From the NCBI GenBank assembly GCA_944990035.1, contig CALYLX010000058.1:248001-312000 (forward strand): 64,000 nucleotides of DNA, given 5' to 3'. Positions 35,469 to 48,109 of this stretch are shown here, piece by piece (within the stretch, counting starts at the first letter, position 1; every line of letters begins with the position of its first letter). This stretch comes from Clitopilus passeckerianus. Lineage: Eukaryota; Basidiomycota; Agaricomycetes; Agaricales; Entolomataceae. Under the pieces are notes generated by a model. That model was given only the letters and a program-made list of their open reading frames with translations, searched no databases and was not told the origin of the DNA. A program made the translations under genes and the position numbers.

Positions 35469-38400
35469 ATGTCTCTGGCAGCCATAGCCCACGAAATCGC
35501 AAAGAATGGTGATATACCTAGTGGTTCGCCGCATGTAGGCAGCGACGACGGTTTCGACGGCGACAGATCTACTACCAACTCTCACAGCCATCAAGGTTTC
35601 CCGAAGAACGTGCTTGATACTCCTTCGACGCGTACCGGACCACCACGGTCTCTTTCCTTTGCTTATTCTCTACCGGGATCTCCTCCAAGATCCAGAGACA
35701 ACACCAAGCTTACGGAGAATGATTCCAATATACCACATACAACCGAAGAAGATTCCTACTTCTCACCTGCACCTGGCTCCGTCTTCCGAGGCGCTCTAGA
35801 GCATGGCACGCCCAGTGAACATTCCGACAGGAAAGGGAAGAAGAGAGAGAGTAGGAACATGGAGGAGACTTGGAACTTCACGCGATGGTTTCAAGAGTCC
35901 CCAAAGACGTCTCCGAATGAAGAAAAACCTGGCTTTGCCTTTCCCAGCCCACCAGAGTCCAGCGCTCAACATGTCGCGGAAGACACACCGGCATCCCCAA
36001 GGGACTCACCAAGAGTGAGCCAGAAGGAAAGCGGTCACCACAAAACTGCTACGCACGACGAACGCAGCTCGATCATCCCAAAGTTTGGGCTCAAAAGATC
36101 AAGCTCTGTCCCTGGGAGCCCATCTGAACCCAAACATGGTCTCGCGAAATGGGGTCGAATTCGATTACTTATACCGCATATTGCCTCGCATGAACAATCT
36201 GCCCCAGAACGAGCTAGTGCTGTCGTTAATAACCAGGTCAACATTACCGATGAACTCATTGCTGGTGGCTTGTCTACCCTGATGCTTCGACTTTGGTTCG
36301 AGAGGGACGAGAAGGGTCATCGTCGTGTACCCGCACTTCTGCACCGCCTACGCATCCGAATCAGCGATAGCTTGCATTCCATGCATGGTAGCAAGGCTGT
36401 CTTCCGCATTGAGTGCGAATACGCGAACGGGGCTGCTCGTTGGGTTGTTTATCGTGAACTTCGTGATTTCTTCTCGTTGCACACCCATTATGTTGCATCC
36501 AACGCATATAATCGCAATGTCGACCATATGCCAGAGTTCCCTCGAACGAGTGAGTGTTCTAGTGCTCGTTCTAGGTTTGCTATCCTCATTTTACTATAGG
36601 TCTACCATACTTCAGACTTCTAAAGAAGGAAGGACGAGATATTGGACGAGCTGACTTTGCTCGACTTCAACGCGAATCCTTGGAGAACTACTTACTTGAC
36701 CTCATCAGAGCCGTGGTGCGTAACAGGTTAACTACCCTGTTGAAGCAGATTACTGAGAATTTCCATAGATGTTCCATCCTTCTGCGAATCGCCTGTCCGG
36801 CTTCTTGGAAATCAATGCACTTTCAATTGCTCTGGCTCAATCAGGTGGAGCACAATACAAAGCCGGAATTTTGCAAATCGTATCAGGCAATGGCACCGCC
36901 TTCGGCCGCAAGTCAGCAGGGAGAATTGCAAAGCGAATTCCTCGGTGGTGTGCTGTTCGAGAAAGCTACCTTGTAGTCCTTGAAGAACAAGGCGAAGTAA
37001 GTTCTACCCGGACCTCTGATCCCAGCCCCCTCTAATAGAAGTGATTTTTCTTAGACAGCTATCTGGGATGTCTTCCTCTTGGACCCAGATTTTGAGATTT
37101 GGAGGCCACCAAGATATTATCGCCAGGGCCTTAACTTGCTGCACGTTCCCGACCACGGCCACGACGAAGCTGATGCCTCCCCTCGCCAACTCCATATTCC
37201 AGTAGAAAGCGACAAGAAGTCCATGATGGGCTCTATCCGGAGCCGCCTCTCGGGAGTCTTCCACAGACATAGCAGAGAGCGAAATACGACCACAAATGGC
37301 CACCATGAGGGCGATGACTCAGATGACGAAAGCGCCTCCCTACCAAGTCGACCACCGACACCTCTTCTGGATCCCTCGACAAATGTAAACCCGATGTCTG
37401 GCTCAGGCACTAATGAGGCAAAGCAAGCACAGGAAAACGAAGAGAAGAAGAAGAAAAGAAAGGGTAACGGAGATGTGTCCAAGCATACCTTCTACATCAA
37501 GAATTCGCAGGGAAAGTTAAAGCTTTCAGCCCGAAACGAGGTGTGATAATCGCTAATATTGACGGAGGAGACGCATGTACTGATATGGTTCTAGCGCCAA
37601 ATGCTTCAGTGGATCACTGCACTAGAGAAAATATCGGCCACTTCCCATTACGCTGGAAAGAATCGATTCGAGAGTTTTGCCCCCATACGACTCAATGTCG
37701 CTACCCAATGGCTTGTAGATGGGGTGGGCTACATTCACCATTCTATTTCTTCCATTCTCATCTTCCTATCATAGAGGGACTACTTCTGGAACCTCTCTCG
37801 AGCCATCCTGATGGCAAGAGAATCCATCTACATCCACGACTGGTGGTTATCACCGGGTAAGTTGTTTTAGTATATTCTTTTTGCGTGCCTTCCCCTCATG
37901 CATTTTCCAGAGCTTCAAATGAGAAGACCTGACAGGGGCCGGTACCGACTGGACCGTTTGTTGGAGACCAAGGCGAAAGAAGGCGTTGAAATTTACATTA
38001 TTCTCTAGTATGATCCGTTCGCTTCTCTTCCATCTTAGCTCGTCTGACGGAGAATTGCAGTCAAGAAGTCTCAAACCGAACCACACCAACGGATAGCAAG
38101 TAAGTATCCATGCTTCGTCCACCTTGCACACTGTAGCTCACGGCATCTCGGCTTAGCTATTCGAAGCAGCGCCTATTGACACTTCATCCCAATGTAATGG
38201 TCCAGAGATCACCTTCCCATTTCCAAACCGGAACCTTTTACTGGGCCCATGTGTGTACCTTGCTCTTCATAGAACAACAAGTTCTCAAAATTTTGCCGTC
38301 CAGCATGAGAAGCTCTGTGTCATTGATCAAGCGATTGCATTTATGGGAGGACTCGATCTATGTTTCGGGAGGTAAATCGAACGCCTCCATTCTTTTGATC

Positions 38401-41400
38401 GACTGTAATTAACGGCGTTTGGGTGCTTCGTTCCTCAGATGGGACACCGCCCAACATGTGCTCACGGACGATATGGAAGGCTCTGATCAGCCGGAAATCT
38501 GGCCAGGTAGGGCACTCCAAACTCATCGAGTTAAGACTATTAAGCAGGGTCACCTGGAATCTAGGCAAGGATTACAGCAATCCACGCGTGTCAGATTTCT
38601 ATAATCTCAACAAACCAGAAGAAGACATGTACGACCGCTCCAAGGTCCCAAGAATGCCATGGTAAGTTCTTGGAGTTCCTCGTCCGGATATAGCGGTCTC
38701 AGTATTGTGCAGGCACGACGTGGCAATGCAGGTCGTTGGTCAGCCTGCACGCGACCTGGCCCGCCACTTTGTCCAAAGGTGAGCCATTTGGCACGATTTT
38801 CGCACCCGAGAAGCTCACTCCGCATCCGTTTACCAGATGGAACTACCTGCTGCGAATCAAGGTCTGTTTTTAGTTCCGACCGTGATTTTTTTCTTCGTTG
38901 ACGGTGGAGATAGAATCATTCTCGAGTCTACCCTTTCTTATTGCCTCCGCCGGAGTTTCGACCAGGGGAACTCACCCAGATGGGCCTCACTGGAACTTGT
39001 GAGATGCAAATCTGTCGCTCTGCTGGCCCATGGTCATTAGGCACACCTGAAAAGATTGAGCACTCAATACAGAATGCATACTTGAAAGGTTTGACACTGT
39101 GGCCATGTGGACCAAAACTCTATTCTGACCAAGACCTTAGCTATCCAGATGTCTGAACATTTTGTCTACATCGAGAACCAGTTTTTCATCACATCGTGGG
39201 TACGCTCCTCTCGCTACCAGGTCATGTTCTGATCGACCGGTGTTTTTCCGACAGTACTGTGGTTAATGATGTGAAAGTGGAGAACCAGATTGGCGATGCC
39301 ATAGTCCACAGGATTATCAGAGCACACCGTGATGGCACACCCTGGAAGTGTTGCGTTGTCATACCCCTTCTACCGGGCTTTACCTTCCCAGTTGATCATA
39401 GCGATGCAAGCGCGGTAAGCGACAGTACCATTAGCCGTAAACTCATCCTGAACTCAATTGCGTGCGACGACAGATTCGAATTATTCTCGAATGTCAAAAT
39501 CGTACAATTTCCCGAGGCCCAAATTCAATCTTTGCTCGTCTCCGCAAAGAGGGTATTGATGTGAGTCTATTGGAACGATCGAGGGTTTTTGACTTAATGA
39601 ATTGCTTCAAGCCGGACGATCATATTGCAGTGTTCTCGCTCCGCAATTGGGCCAAACTCAGAGGAGATGTTCTCACAACAGAACAGGTCTACATTCATGG
39701 GAAAGTCTGCATAGTGGACGACCGCCTTGCTATCATTGGTAGTGCAAACATCAATGAACGCTCTCAGCGCGGAGACCGAGATTCTGAGCTTGCTGCTGTC
39801 ATCAGAGACACTGACATGATTGACTGGTGAGTGCTTTCGTGCAAGGATTAAGATCTGGGCGTCTCATCCATTTTACGTCCGCAGTACAATGGCCGGCAAG
39901 CCATTCAAGGTCGGAAGGTTCGCACATACACTCCGGGTCCGGCTGATGCGAGAGCATTTGGGGGTCAACGTAGACTCTTTGTACGAAGAGGATCTTATGA
40001 GCAACGATCCTGTAGAACCCGAATATGCTGAAAATGCCTGGGATCCATCGTCTGAGCAAGCTTATGGCAAGGAAGAGGGCGTCACCCACATCAAAAAGAA
40101 TAAGCAGCGCAACCCTGCTGAAAATCTTTTACACACCACCTACGACGGCCTTCAGCAAGGTAGTTCTTCCTGCCTTGTATTCTTTATAGTAAGGCTGAAC
40201 CTGATTCTTCAGCTGCGCACGCGGGAGGTGAGGCTGCCTCTAAAGGGACGACTAAGAATTTGCAACGGGTCGGTCTTGCTCAGGGCTCTGTGGCGCAATC
40301 AGCTGGAGACGACACTATGGACGACGAAAGGAAAACCTTCACCCGTGACAGAAAGGAGGTTCCCGGATTTACCAGCGCAGTCGTACCAACTTTAGAGGAG
40401 AAGGTCGTTGCTGAACATATGCACAACGAAGGGCCGACTTCGAACGGTGACCCCAAAGCTGAGCACGGTGGTACTGGATTAGTCCAATCTTCCAATGCTT
40501 CCGATTCAAAAAGACTGGAAGCTAACCAGCAAGTAGAAAACGGTGAACCCGGTACCAGAGCCCCAGACGGAACGTTATTTGGTGCCCCTGCGAATGCTCA
40601 GAAATCGCCTCAGACTGATGACGAACCACCTCACGCGCCGGAAGCCCCTAATGATGCGAACGAACAAGAGAAATTGGCACCAGAAGCGCGATCTACAATT
40701 CGAAGGCGCCTTACTAGTAGAACGTGGGCACCAGTTGCACCCCGACCGAAGGTTGAGGTTCATGGGTTCGAAGACCCCGTATCCGATGCGTTTTGGAAGG
40801 GTGTCTGGGTTGGTAGTGCAGTGTTCAACGTGAGTGACCACCAGGCTCTTTCCTCACTGATAACTGACGGATTCTGCAGACGGAGATCTTCCGCAGGGTG
40901 TTCCATGCAATCCCCGACGACGTCGTTACCACATGGAAACAGTACAAGGAATTTATTGTTCATCATGAGCGGTTGAACAAGCCCGTAAGTCAGACCATTG
41001 ATAGAACAGAACTTCATTAATTCTTAAACCTGACTCTACAGGCCAAGGACACTAGTAAACCTGAGCCCGTGGCGAGGGTGCCATCCGAGGCTGGAGACGA
41101 GATCGCCCCCGCCGACGATAATGCTGAACTCCCTTCTGATGACGACACGCCGCCAAGCAAAGAAGGCGGCGGTGCTGCACACCCTTCAACACCGAACGGA
41201 CCCACTGGCGCAGCTGATAAAGAGCCGAAGTTAAAACGACAATCAGGAGCGGCCGAACCCTTCGAGAAGTGGGAACGGGATGAAATGGAAAAGCTCCTTA
41301 GCCAGCTGAATGGCCATCTAGGTATGGGACCCTGGGTTTTCGACGAGTCAGAAGGTCCGGCTGACGGATCCGCCTAGTTCTATATCCCAACCGCTTCTTA

Positions 41401-41532
41401 GAAGGTGAAGATATTGCGAATAATTTCCTGTTCAATGCTGATCGGTAAGTCTAATTTCTATCATTCGAGATCGTTTCTTCTGATACGGTTTGAATGTTCC
41501 TCAGAATGCTGCCGCTGCCAATCTATGATTAG
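35469..41532 (+). CDS. SPO14: Phospholipase D, PX-PH type (PLD1/Spo14)
   Basis: Hydrolyses phosphatidylcholine to phosphatidic acid at membranes; roles in the family include vesicle traffic and sporulation. A long disordered Ser/Pro-rich N-terminus leads to a PX domain (AVFRIECEYANGAARWVVYRE, LPYFRLLKKEGRD). A PH-like domain follows (AVRESYLVVLEEQG, AIWDVFLLDPDFEIW, LKLSARNERQMLQWI). Two HKD catalytic motifs are present after splicing: HEKLCVIDQAIAFMGG near 38310 and HGKVCIVDDRLAIIGSAN near 39700. SIYIHDWWLSPG and FVYIENQFFI are conserved PLD blocks. The last exons code LYPNRFLEGEDIANNFLFNAD and end PLPIYD at 41532. There are many short introns and the catalytic frame is intact. The roughly 250-residue disordered insert (40200-40800) before the C-terminal block is long. 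Confidence 0.9.
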
Positions 41533-41998
41533 GCAGACGCGTGCCGATGGGAACCAATTTACAGAAGAAATTGACGATGGACATTCCAGATACGATCGCC
41601 TGTTTACGATTATGAACTTGGACATCACGGACTTATTAAACAGAGATCGATTATTCAATATGGGATATCTCTTTCCATTATATACCAGTGTATAGCTAAC
41701 CTTGAACACTAATGCAGTACCTTTGAAACCGAAATGAGAAGGGGAATATCGGGTTGGGCTTGCGCGACACTTCACCTTGCCCAACTTCAATCATCGATGT
41801 GGCCGAACAGCAGGTAACCTTCCATCCTCATCGGATGACACATAGGATTCCGCGTTGGCCTAGGTGTTTTTAAGAGCAAATGTTCCCCGTCGACAGTACG
41901 GCATGCTTCGACAATTCAATTATTTAGACGATAAAAACTACCGGCACATGCTTGTCGTTTACAATTTGTTTGGTGTACGATAATCAGTTATTCACCGC
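41533..41998. other. Convergent intergenic region
   Basis: 3' ends of the phospholipase D (plus) and CDC37 (minus) genes face each other here. No gene is supported in between. Confidence 0.5.
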
Positions 41999-43698
41999 CT
42001 ACTCCGCTTCCTTCCCAGTTTCGTCGCGTATACCACCCTCAGCAAAGCTCAAAATCCCTGCCATATCGAGCTGTTGAACAACCGACTCCGCCATTGGGAC
42101 ATCCATGTCGCCAAGAACCTTGTTCACATTCTCTAGCTTTCCAGTGACCAATGCCGCCTGGAATTCCGGAGGGAAACCCTGGAACACTTCCCATCGAAAC
42201 TGGAGCGCCTTCCGGACCTCCTCGACGTCCATGTTTTCGGTTCCGGGGCCTTCAAGGCGTAGGTCCTCGGGAGGGGGGCCATCGGGGACGTTGAACCCAA
42301 TGGTGACGTTGGGATCTTCAGCGACAAGTTGTATTTGTTCTTTGCCTGCAGCAGCGGCTGCCTCTTCTTCTTTGGAGACCGCAACACGCTGGACCAAGTG
42401 AGCGTAGGTGCCTTCCATGTCGTCCTCGAACACTTTCATAGCACGTGGATCGCCTGTGATCATCCTAGGCAGTTGCATTATGAACGAATGACGAGTTGTG
42501 GATAAAATAATGACTTACTTCCTGAAGAATACACTGACACCATCCTTCCCAAGTTTCTCGCAATACTGAAGGAGAAGACTCTGGTTGACGCATTGTTTCG
42601 CGTATTTCGGCTTCCCGTTACTCTGAGCACGGAAAGCGGCGACCAGCAACGCGTCCGAAGAGCCTTCCGTTACGAGGATCTCGTTATGAGCTTTGACGAA
42701 CTCGAATGACTTTTCATAATCGCGAATCGAGATCTTGGAGAAAGCTTCGAGGGAGGGCGTGAGTTCAGGCAGCTCATCTTCCTCCTCATCAGAGTCGGCC
42801 GTTGCAGCGGGAGGGGCCTTGGATGAGCCAGCCTCGACGGCCTTCGGGTTCAGTACCTCGATTTCGGTTGTCTTTTCCTTCTTCTTTGCAGGTTTTGTGG
42901 TCGGGACCGCCTGTGGTTCAGTCTTGGGTGGCGGAACGTACTAGAGACGATTGGATGACATTTGAAAGTGTAGAGTGGGTATATGCGTTATAATTCACCT
43001 TATTCGACCATCCTTCATGAATATCCTCGCTAGTAATTTTCTTCTTCTGCTCGTGTTCCTCCTCCTCCAGCTTTTTCGCATCCGTATCGATCGTCTCCTT
43101 TAACCTCACGACATGCTCCGCCATATTGGTAGCGAGAAACTTTCCAAGCCGAGCGTTCTTCTCAGATTCAAGGATACTGGCATCTTTGAGCTTGTTACTG
43201 GATTCCACTGCGACCTGCTTCAAAAGGGAGAGAAGCATGCCATCGTAAGTCTGCTCGAGTTGGGTCGGGTCATTTCCAGGCGGGCAATCGCGAGACGGGT
43301 TCTTCTCCAGCTGCTCAACCAGGCCATTGAAATAGACGGCGGGTGGGACATCTCTCGATTCGTCTGCGAGATTCTTCGAGATCTCGGTTATGCGGGGTAG
43401 AAGGACGTTATTGCAAGCAATCTGAGCATGGAGTTTCGCGATGGTGTGTTTTCTGAGTTCTCGTTTCTCGTGGATGTCGCGTTGTTTCCATCTTAGAAAC
43501 CGATTTAACTCAACCAGACCGCTCAGGTGTTCATTGGGCACGTACCTGATCAACGATTTCTTGTCAACATTGGGGTGGCCCTCGATATCTGAATCATCCG
43601 AAAGCTACAATCAACGTCGATCTCATCAGTGAGCCCAACCCCAGACGGCGACTGTTGCTGACCTCAAGCTGATCCCACTTTGAGTAATTGAGAGGCAT
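41999..43698 (-). CDS. CDC37: Hsp90 co-chaperone Cdc37
   Basis: Delivers kinases to Hsp90 in the cytosol. The start at 43698 gives the invariant N-terminus MPLNYSKWDQLE. After a short intron, LSDDSDIEGHPNVDKKS carries the CK2-type phosphoserine site (Ser14). A coiled-coil kinase-binding region follows (RFLRWKQRDIHEKRELRKH). The middle Hsp90-binding part includes YEKSFEFVKAHNEILVTEG, KQCVNQSLLLQYCEKLGKDGV and FFRMITGDPRAMKVFEDD. The C-terminal domain ends DETGKEAE. Introns are few and frames rejoin. Its length, about 490 residues, is usual for fungal Cdc37. Confidence 0.92.
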
Positions 43699-44288
43699 AG
43701 TGGTGGTCTCTGGGTATCAATAGCGTCACCAATCAACAAAAGCGCCGTAAAAGTAGTAGTGCAGGGCGCTAATCCCCAATGGTGGCGGTTCGGAGAACGT
43801 TCTCGAAGCTTGTAGCATTGAATACCCATAACAGACGAACTGGTGTTCTATAGGGTTTATACGAGTACACGAGGAATAACTGGTGCTGTACAAATGAATA
43901 GGGCTTGAAAATACGTAGATAATGGTCTTCACTATTCTACAGGCCCAAAAAATCCAGAAAATATGGTGCTGAAAACCCTCCTAAAAGAGTTTACTCTGCA
44001 GACTTCTGGAGGCAGTGGAGGCTAACGATAAATGTTTCAACCTGTCGTGGGAAGGATCCCAGCTTGTCTTCGGCTTGAACACGCTTGATCAGAACCTTTG
44101 ACGTAGGAAACGACCACATTTGCTCTCATCAATGTCATCGTGACGCATCGGAGACTAGAGACTACTATGAGGCCTAACGAACAACGTCCGGTCTACGTTG
44201 ACCGCCTGATGGCCGCCTTAAGGAAGCGTGTAAGTATATGTGGGCTGCCTCATTAGCAGAGAGTCTACACCCCGGACGCCTGAGTACA
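43699..44288. other. Divergent promoter region between CDC37 and the P450 gene
   Basis: The two genes diverge, so this stretch should contain both promoters. No supported coding frame; an in-frame upstream ATG of the P450 lies at 44238. Confidence 0.5.
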
Positions 44289-46122
44289 ATGTGGTCACTG
44301 AGCGCGATACATACTCTGGTCTCTGATCTTCGGCTACAGAAGCTCTCTGTCGTAGCCTTAGCATTGACCCTACTGTCATTCATTCATCGTTGGCTACGGA
44401 AGACCTCTCTCCCTCTTCCTCCAGGCCCACCAAAGGATAGTCTGATCTGGGGAAACAAGATACCAGATTGCTTGTGAGTCCTAGTTGCCACTCCCACCTC
44501 AATTATACAGTTTTCTAACTTCTGCAGCGCCTATCGTCATTTTGAGTCCCTCACCAAGGTTTATGGACCCGTATTCTCCCTTCGGCATGGCCTAACCACC
44601 ATAATCGTAATTGGCCGGCACCAACCTGCCGTTGAGATCCTGGAACGTGAGGGAGCCAGCACAGCCGGTCGGCCCCCTGCTATTGCTGCAGGCGATACAC
44701 TTTCTGGAGGCATGAGAGTGATGTTTACCCCCTTCGGCGATAAATTCAGAAAGATGCGAAAAGCTCTACATGTCCATCTGCATCCTAAAGTTGTCCAAAG
44801 CTACGGACCTTTATTGATGAAGACGGCAAGGTTGCACCTGTTGGATATTGCTCAGGAGCCTAAACGTCATCAAGCGCACGCCAAGCGGTGAGTAGTTTTT
44901 GTTTATCACCACTTTCAGGATAGGTCGTTGATGTACATCTGGCGGTGTTCTAGATACGCAGCATCAGTAACGATGTCTGTCGCTTATGGAAGACCACCCA
45001 ACACATCAGGTACAGATGACCCAGATGTCGTTACTGTCAGTCGCTGTCTCGGCCGCCTCGGACTAGCACTACGTCCCGGCGTCTGGAAGGTGGACTTTTT
45101 GCCTTGGCTGAAATACGTTCCGGGGTACCTAAAGGAACTACAAGACGGGCATATAGAAGAACTGGGACTCTTCATGAGGCATCTGGGAGAGGTCAAAGTG
45201 AAGATGGTAAGGCTTTCCGCTCTCTTCGTTGCCCTCGGTCCTCTCAATGTCCTGGCGCCACTAGAACGCTGGCCAATCTACAGCACCATCATTTAGTAGA
45301 TACCTGTTAGAACGACAGGGAGAGCTAGGTCTTAGCGAACCGGAGATGGCATACCTTGCGGGATCCATATTCGGGGCCGGATCTGATACTACAGCATCTG
45401 CAATCTCTGTATGCATCTTGGCTGCTGTCCTGTACCCTGACGAACAGCAAAAGGTGCAGGATGAGCTAGACAAGGTTGTAGGAAGGGAAAGGCCGCCAAC
45501 CTTTGAGGACGAAAGGGACCTGGTGCGTCTACAAGCATTCGTGCTGGAGAGCTACAGATGGAGGCCTGTCACTGCTGGTGGTAAGTGTCGGCTTTTCTCT
45601 ATTTTTTTCTGTATACTCAGACAAATGCCGCTCATTAGGTATTGCACACAAGGCGACGAAAGACATTATTTGGAAAGACTATCTCATCCCAAAAGGAGCC
45701 ACAGTGATTGGAAACGTTTGGTCTGTGGGCCGCGATACCGATTATTTCTCGGATCCGGAGGAGTTCAAGCCAAGTAGATGGCTGGATGAGAAGGGGCAGC
45801 TGAGAGAGGATCTGAAGAGCTACCCTTTTGGATTTGGGAGGAGAGTTTGCCCAGGTCAACACTTGGCACATGCGTAGGTTCTTTCCATTATCCGTGGCAA
45901 CACCAGGAGTTCACCCAGGCTCCTCATAGTTCTGTGTTCATTAATACCGCTCTTTTGCACTGGGCATTCAAGATGTCGGCCGACCCCAAGCATCCAATTG
46001 ATCCACTGGGTTTCACTGAGAGCGCGAATGCACATCCAAGGCCATTCGAAGTCAGGTTCGAGTCAAGATTAACAGAAACCATGGGCGGGATTGCGGAACT
46101 ACTAAATGAATACGGAATGTAA
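44289..46122 (+). CDS. Cytochrome P450 monooxygenase
   Basis: Microsomal haem monooxygenase. The N-terminal membrane anchor (LSVVALALTLLSFIHRWL) is followed by a proline-rich hinge (LPLPPGPP). Helix C region: GDKFRKMRKALHVHL. Helix I: AYLAGSIFGAGSDTTASAIS. The ExxR motif is ESYR. The haem loop is FGFGRRVCPGQHLAHA with the cysteine ligand. It resembles the basidiomycete group annotated as O-methylsterigmatocystin oxidoreductase-like, but that name says little about the substrate. I start at 44289 (MWSLSA), close before the anchor; ATG 44238 is in frame and possible. An intron ending CACTAG near 45261 restores APSFSRYLLERQGE, so the frame is intact. It may take part in xenobiotic or secondary metabolism. 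Confidence 0.88.
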
Positions 46123-46328
46123 TCTGACAGTAATCGGTTGAGGTACACAAAACCGCGAATAATATACGCAGTTTATAAATATTGCGAGTATAAGACAGGT
46201 GGTTACACATAGTACGGGATGGCTACATGAGTTGTTGATACATAATATACAATATTAATATTCTCCTACAAGAAACCAGCTCAGCCATTCTTTCCGTCAA
46301 CGGTTTTCGGTGGCCTGTCACAATCCAG

Positions 46329-47598
46329 TCAGCCCGAGGACCACACAGAAAAGTAGAACGTTGCATACCCCATTTCAAGAGCCTCCTGTCCCAGTTGCGC
46401 ATTCCTGTTCCTCCAAACCACGTCCCAAGCCCTCGCTTCCACCTTCCGTTGTCTCCTGGAATACACGACCCACCCCACAACCAAAACTAGAAGCAGTCCG
46501 ACGACCCCACCGACGACACCCCCTACGATAGCACCAACGTGCGAATGTGATGTTGTGCTAGTGTGGCGGTTGACGCCGTACACATAGAAATATGACAGTG
46601 ACAGGGGAGTCATGTTGGTGTCTCCATTGTACGTTGCCACGAGGCGATGGGTCCCGAAAGGAAGAACAGGGGTTTCAACGACAAGGTGGTTGTACTGGGT
46701 CAGGTTCGTCTGGGCGACTGGCAGTTGTTGGGTGAGGTTCCAGGTTTGGGAATCGGACCTGAAGAGTTGGAAGTCGGCGAATGCAGGAACGGGGCTTCCA
46801 CCCTCGTCAGCGCTTGGAATTGTCGCCATCCATTTCAGCTTCGTCCCTATCAAAGTGTGAGCTCGATTTCGCTATGACGCTGAATACGAGAAGTACCTTC
46901 AAAACTGTAGAACAACTGAGCGCCATGCTTGTTCGTGCTGACGCCCTTGAATCTAGTCTTGAAGCCGATAGGAGTTGCAGCGATGAGGGCGCTATCTGGT
47001 GGCGGGTCAAAAGCAGCCCAATTATTCACATTATCTCCGAAGCCGACGGAGCTATCGCAAGAATCGATAAGGACAGTGGCATTATTGATGTCTTGGCCTT
47101 CCAATGGGGTGTATTGAATGGCATCCACATACATGACAAGCCCAGATGAGCTCGCAGCACGTGCAGCCAAGGTCACCTCGTGGGTCGTCGGGTCGAGGCC
47201 ATCAAAACCACAGAGGATGTTTGAGCCATAGGAGGTAGCACTGGCTATTTGTTGGCCGTCGAGGTAACACTGCCGCGTGAGTTCTCGGGTGTTAGAGGAT
47301 GTTTGAGCACCGATATCACCCAAGATGGTCATGGCCGTGCCTACATTGGTAAAATTGTCGTCAACATCGATACTCCGTTACCGTGCATAGGAGATGATTT
47401 ACCTTGAAATGTGAAAGTGAGGTTGGCCGGGTTCGAGCTCAACTTCGTCCTGTGTGTCGAATCACTGAACGAGTCGCCCCAATGACTACCCCCTTCACCA
47501 CGGTCAGATACCCAGTCGCCATAATATGTGATTCGTGAATCACGATCATCGACTATAAGCTGAGATGGGCTGGAAGAGGAGCAAGGTGAGGCAGCCAT
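46329..47598 (-). CDS. Single-pass membrane protein with extracellular-type domain (SKG6-like helix)
   Basis: A common basidiomycete layout. The N-terminal beta-rich part starts with RITYYGDW, HWGDSFSDSTHRT and LTFTFQG; the intron there rejoins as FQGTAMTILGDI. Further strands follow (CYLDGQQIASATSY, LVMYVDAIQYTPLEGQ). A second beta-rich segment reads HLVVETPVLPFGTHRLVATY. One transmembrane helix (AIVGGVVGGVVGLLLVLVVGWVV) is followed by basic residues YSRRQRK and a short cytosolic tail. The start at 47598 has no obvious signal peptide, so an upstream exon could be missing. The function is unknown; I infer a cell-surface or sensing role from topology alone. Confidence 0.75.
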
Positions 47599-48109
47599 TT
47601 GGCTGGACTGGTCGTGGATGAAAGGAGAGAAAGGGGTGACAAGGATAGACGCGCGGAGACATTAATAACTTGGAATCGGAACTGCACCGCCCGCAGATAA
47701 GATGGATGTGAGTCCTGAATTAGGTCAAGGAACAGAGTCCGGTTTTGACCTCTCTGCACAGTGAGGAGCGGCGACATCGGCGCATGATCAGTCACAAGTG
47801 TCAGAGCTGCCGTAGATTGCCAGATACGGGGGGGATGTTATAATGCGACCAGATACTATAATGGTCGTAAACCCATCATGAACCTTGTAATTTGGCGCAA
47901 GGAATTGAGTTCCAATAGTCGTACTCGAGTTCGACGAGGTCAAGATTGGCTGAAAGGGATGAAGCACGAACTTCAACAGCCAGGAGGTGTCAACTCCAGG
48001 CCCGATGATGTTTCCCACGCCAGCACACCGTGCAGTCAACGCCTCAAACCTCAGTAACTGCCGGTCAGTGCACCACCCTCTGAACGACCCCTCGCATTCT
48101 CTGATAGGT
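47599..48109. other. Divergent promoter region
   Basis: Between the membrane protein (minus) and the TPR/F-box gene (plus). A 114-codon minus frame at 47788-48132 overlaps the first exon of the plus gene and has no recognisable domain, so I do not support it. Confidence 0.45.

Noticed and set aside
37690..37800. Apparent stop in the phospholipase D frame before RDYFWN
   Set aside because: An intron beginning GTGGGC and ending CATAG fits and rejoins VDG to RDYFWN.
45185..45300. Apparent stop in the P450 after KVKM
   Set aside because: An intron starting GTAAGG and ending CACTAG removes it and restores APSFSRYLLERQGE in frame.
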